From positions 1 to 16,021 of the forward strand of contig JBKJVF010000159.1 of assembly GCA_046589965.1 (NCBI GenBank): DNA of 16,021 nucleotides, read 5' to 3'. Below are positions 15,606-16,021 of this stretch, one piece after another. This DNA is from JAJNPS01 sp046589965 (GTDB taxonomy: Bacteria > Pseudomonadota > Alphaproteobacteria > Rhodobacterales > Rhodobacteraceae). Each line of letters opens with the position of its first letter. The stretch's first letter is position 1. The notes below the pieces were generated by a model, which saw only the letters and a program-made list of their open reading frames with translations, searched no databases and was not told where the DNA came from. A program made the position numbers and the translations under genes.

Positions 15606-16021
15606 ATGACGCGCCACGTGCCGAAAGATGCAGCCGAGATCACGCCGGACTGGCTGACCCATGCGCTGCGCGCCGGGGGGGCGGGCGATGTTTCGGTCAC
15701 CGCGGTCAAGGTGGACCGGATCGGGCAGGATCAGGGTTTTACCGGTGGAGCAATCTACCGAATCGTGCCGGATTATCGGGTGGCAGGGTCCGGGCCAGCA
15801 AGCCTTGTGGCCAAGCTGTCGCCGGCCGATCCGGTGCTGGCCACGCGGTTCCTTGCCGCGAATGCCCGCGAAGTGGCATTCTATGACCGCATGGGCGCGC
15901 GAGGCGGTTTGCCCGTGCCGCACTGCCATTTCGGTGCGGTCGATCCTGCGCGTAAGGCAAGCGTGATCTTGCTGCAGGATCTGCAAGGCTTGCGGTCGGT
16001 TCCATTTGTGACAGGGCTTTC
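15606..16021 (+). CDS. EcKinase/aminoglycoside-phosphotransferase superfamily protein, N-terminal part
   Basis: The gene starts at ATG 15606 behind AAGGG at five bases and stays open for 138 codons to the right edge of the window. Kinase-like N-lobe features are present in order. A glycine-rich GFTGGAIYRI stretch is at about residues 44-53, and LVAKL (67-71) carries the ATP-contacting lysine. REVAFYDRM (about 89-97) carries the paired glutamate, and VILLQDL (about 120-126) is the hinge. This arrangement matches the ecdysteroid-kinase-like/DUF1679 group of the aminoglycoside phosphotransferase superfamily, which modifies small-molecule hydroxyls. The catalytic loop is beyond the window, so activity cannot be judged and the substrate is unknown. 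There is no sign that it belongs to the glycerol pathway beyond adjacency. Confidence 0.78.
   Translation, partial: MTRHVPKDAAEITPDWLTHALRAGGAGDVSVTAVKVDRIGQDQGFTGGAIYRIVPDYRVAGSGPASLVAKLSPADPVLATRFLAANAREVAFYDRMGARGGLPVPHCHFGAVDPARKASVILLQDLQGLRSVPFVTGL

Overview
The window is about 60% GC, with the gene style and gene order of an alphaproteobacterium, most likely of the order Rhodobacterales. This placement rests on protein resemblance and operon layout; no 16S or other phylogenetic marker is present. Nearly everything is on the minus strand. Only the last two genes, the regulator glpR and a partial kinase-like gene, are on the plus strand. There are no tRNA or rRNA genes, insertion sequences or CRISPR arrays.

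Positions 1-4515 hold a tightly packed, overlapping minus-strand cluster. In transcription order it encodes a DUF4129 membrane protein, a DUF4350-like membrane protein, a MoxR-type AAA+ ATPase, a DUF58 protein, and the start of a SpoIIM-like membrane protein cut off by the window edge. This is a version of the widespread but poorly understood MoxR/DUF58 cell-envelope module. A DUF805 membrane protein gene (4484-4936) lies just upstream. It is followed by an excellent intrinsic terminator that sits inside the signal-peptide codons of the DUF4129 gene.

Positions 5148-14446 hold a complete glycerol uptake and catabolism locus, in transcription order glpD-glpS-glpT-glpP-glpQ-glpU-glpV-(gap)-glpK. 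The names follow the Rhizobium leguminosarum glycerol ABC transporter (GlpSTPQUV). Here glpT and glpQ are not the E. coli genes of the same name. The periplasmic protein GlpV, permeases GlpP and GlpQ, small membrane protein GlpU and ATPases GlpS and GlpT import glycerol. GlpK phosphorylates it and GlpD oxidises glycerol-3-phosphate to dihydroxyacetone phosphate. Divergent glpR (14732-15493) encodes the DeoR-family repressor expected to sense glycerol-3-phosphate. Candidate operators lie in the glpD-glpR gap and in front of glpK, which seems to have its own promoter.

The most noteworthy observations are these. GlpS and GlpT look like a strongly asymmetric ATPase pair: GlpT has lost the LSGGQ signature and GlpS has lost the switch histidine, so both defects fall in the same composite ATP site. 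A strong terminator is embedded in a coding start. glpV is flanked by stem-loops. The glpD-glpR gap holds an unusual series of dyads.

Positions 15606-16021 hold the first 138 codons of a protein resembling the EcKinase/aminoglycoside-phosphotransferase superfamily, of unknown substrate.
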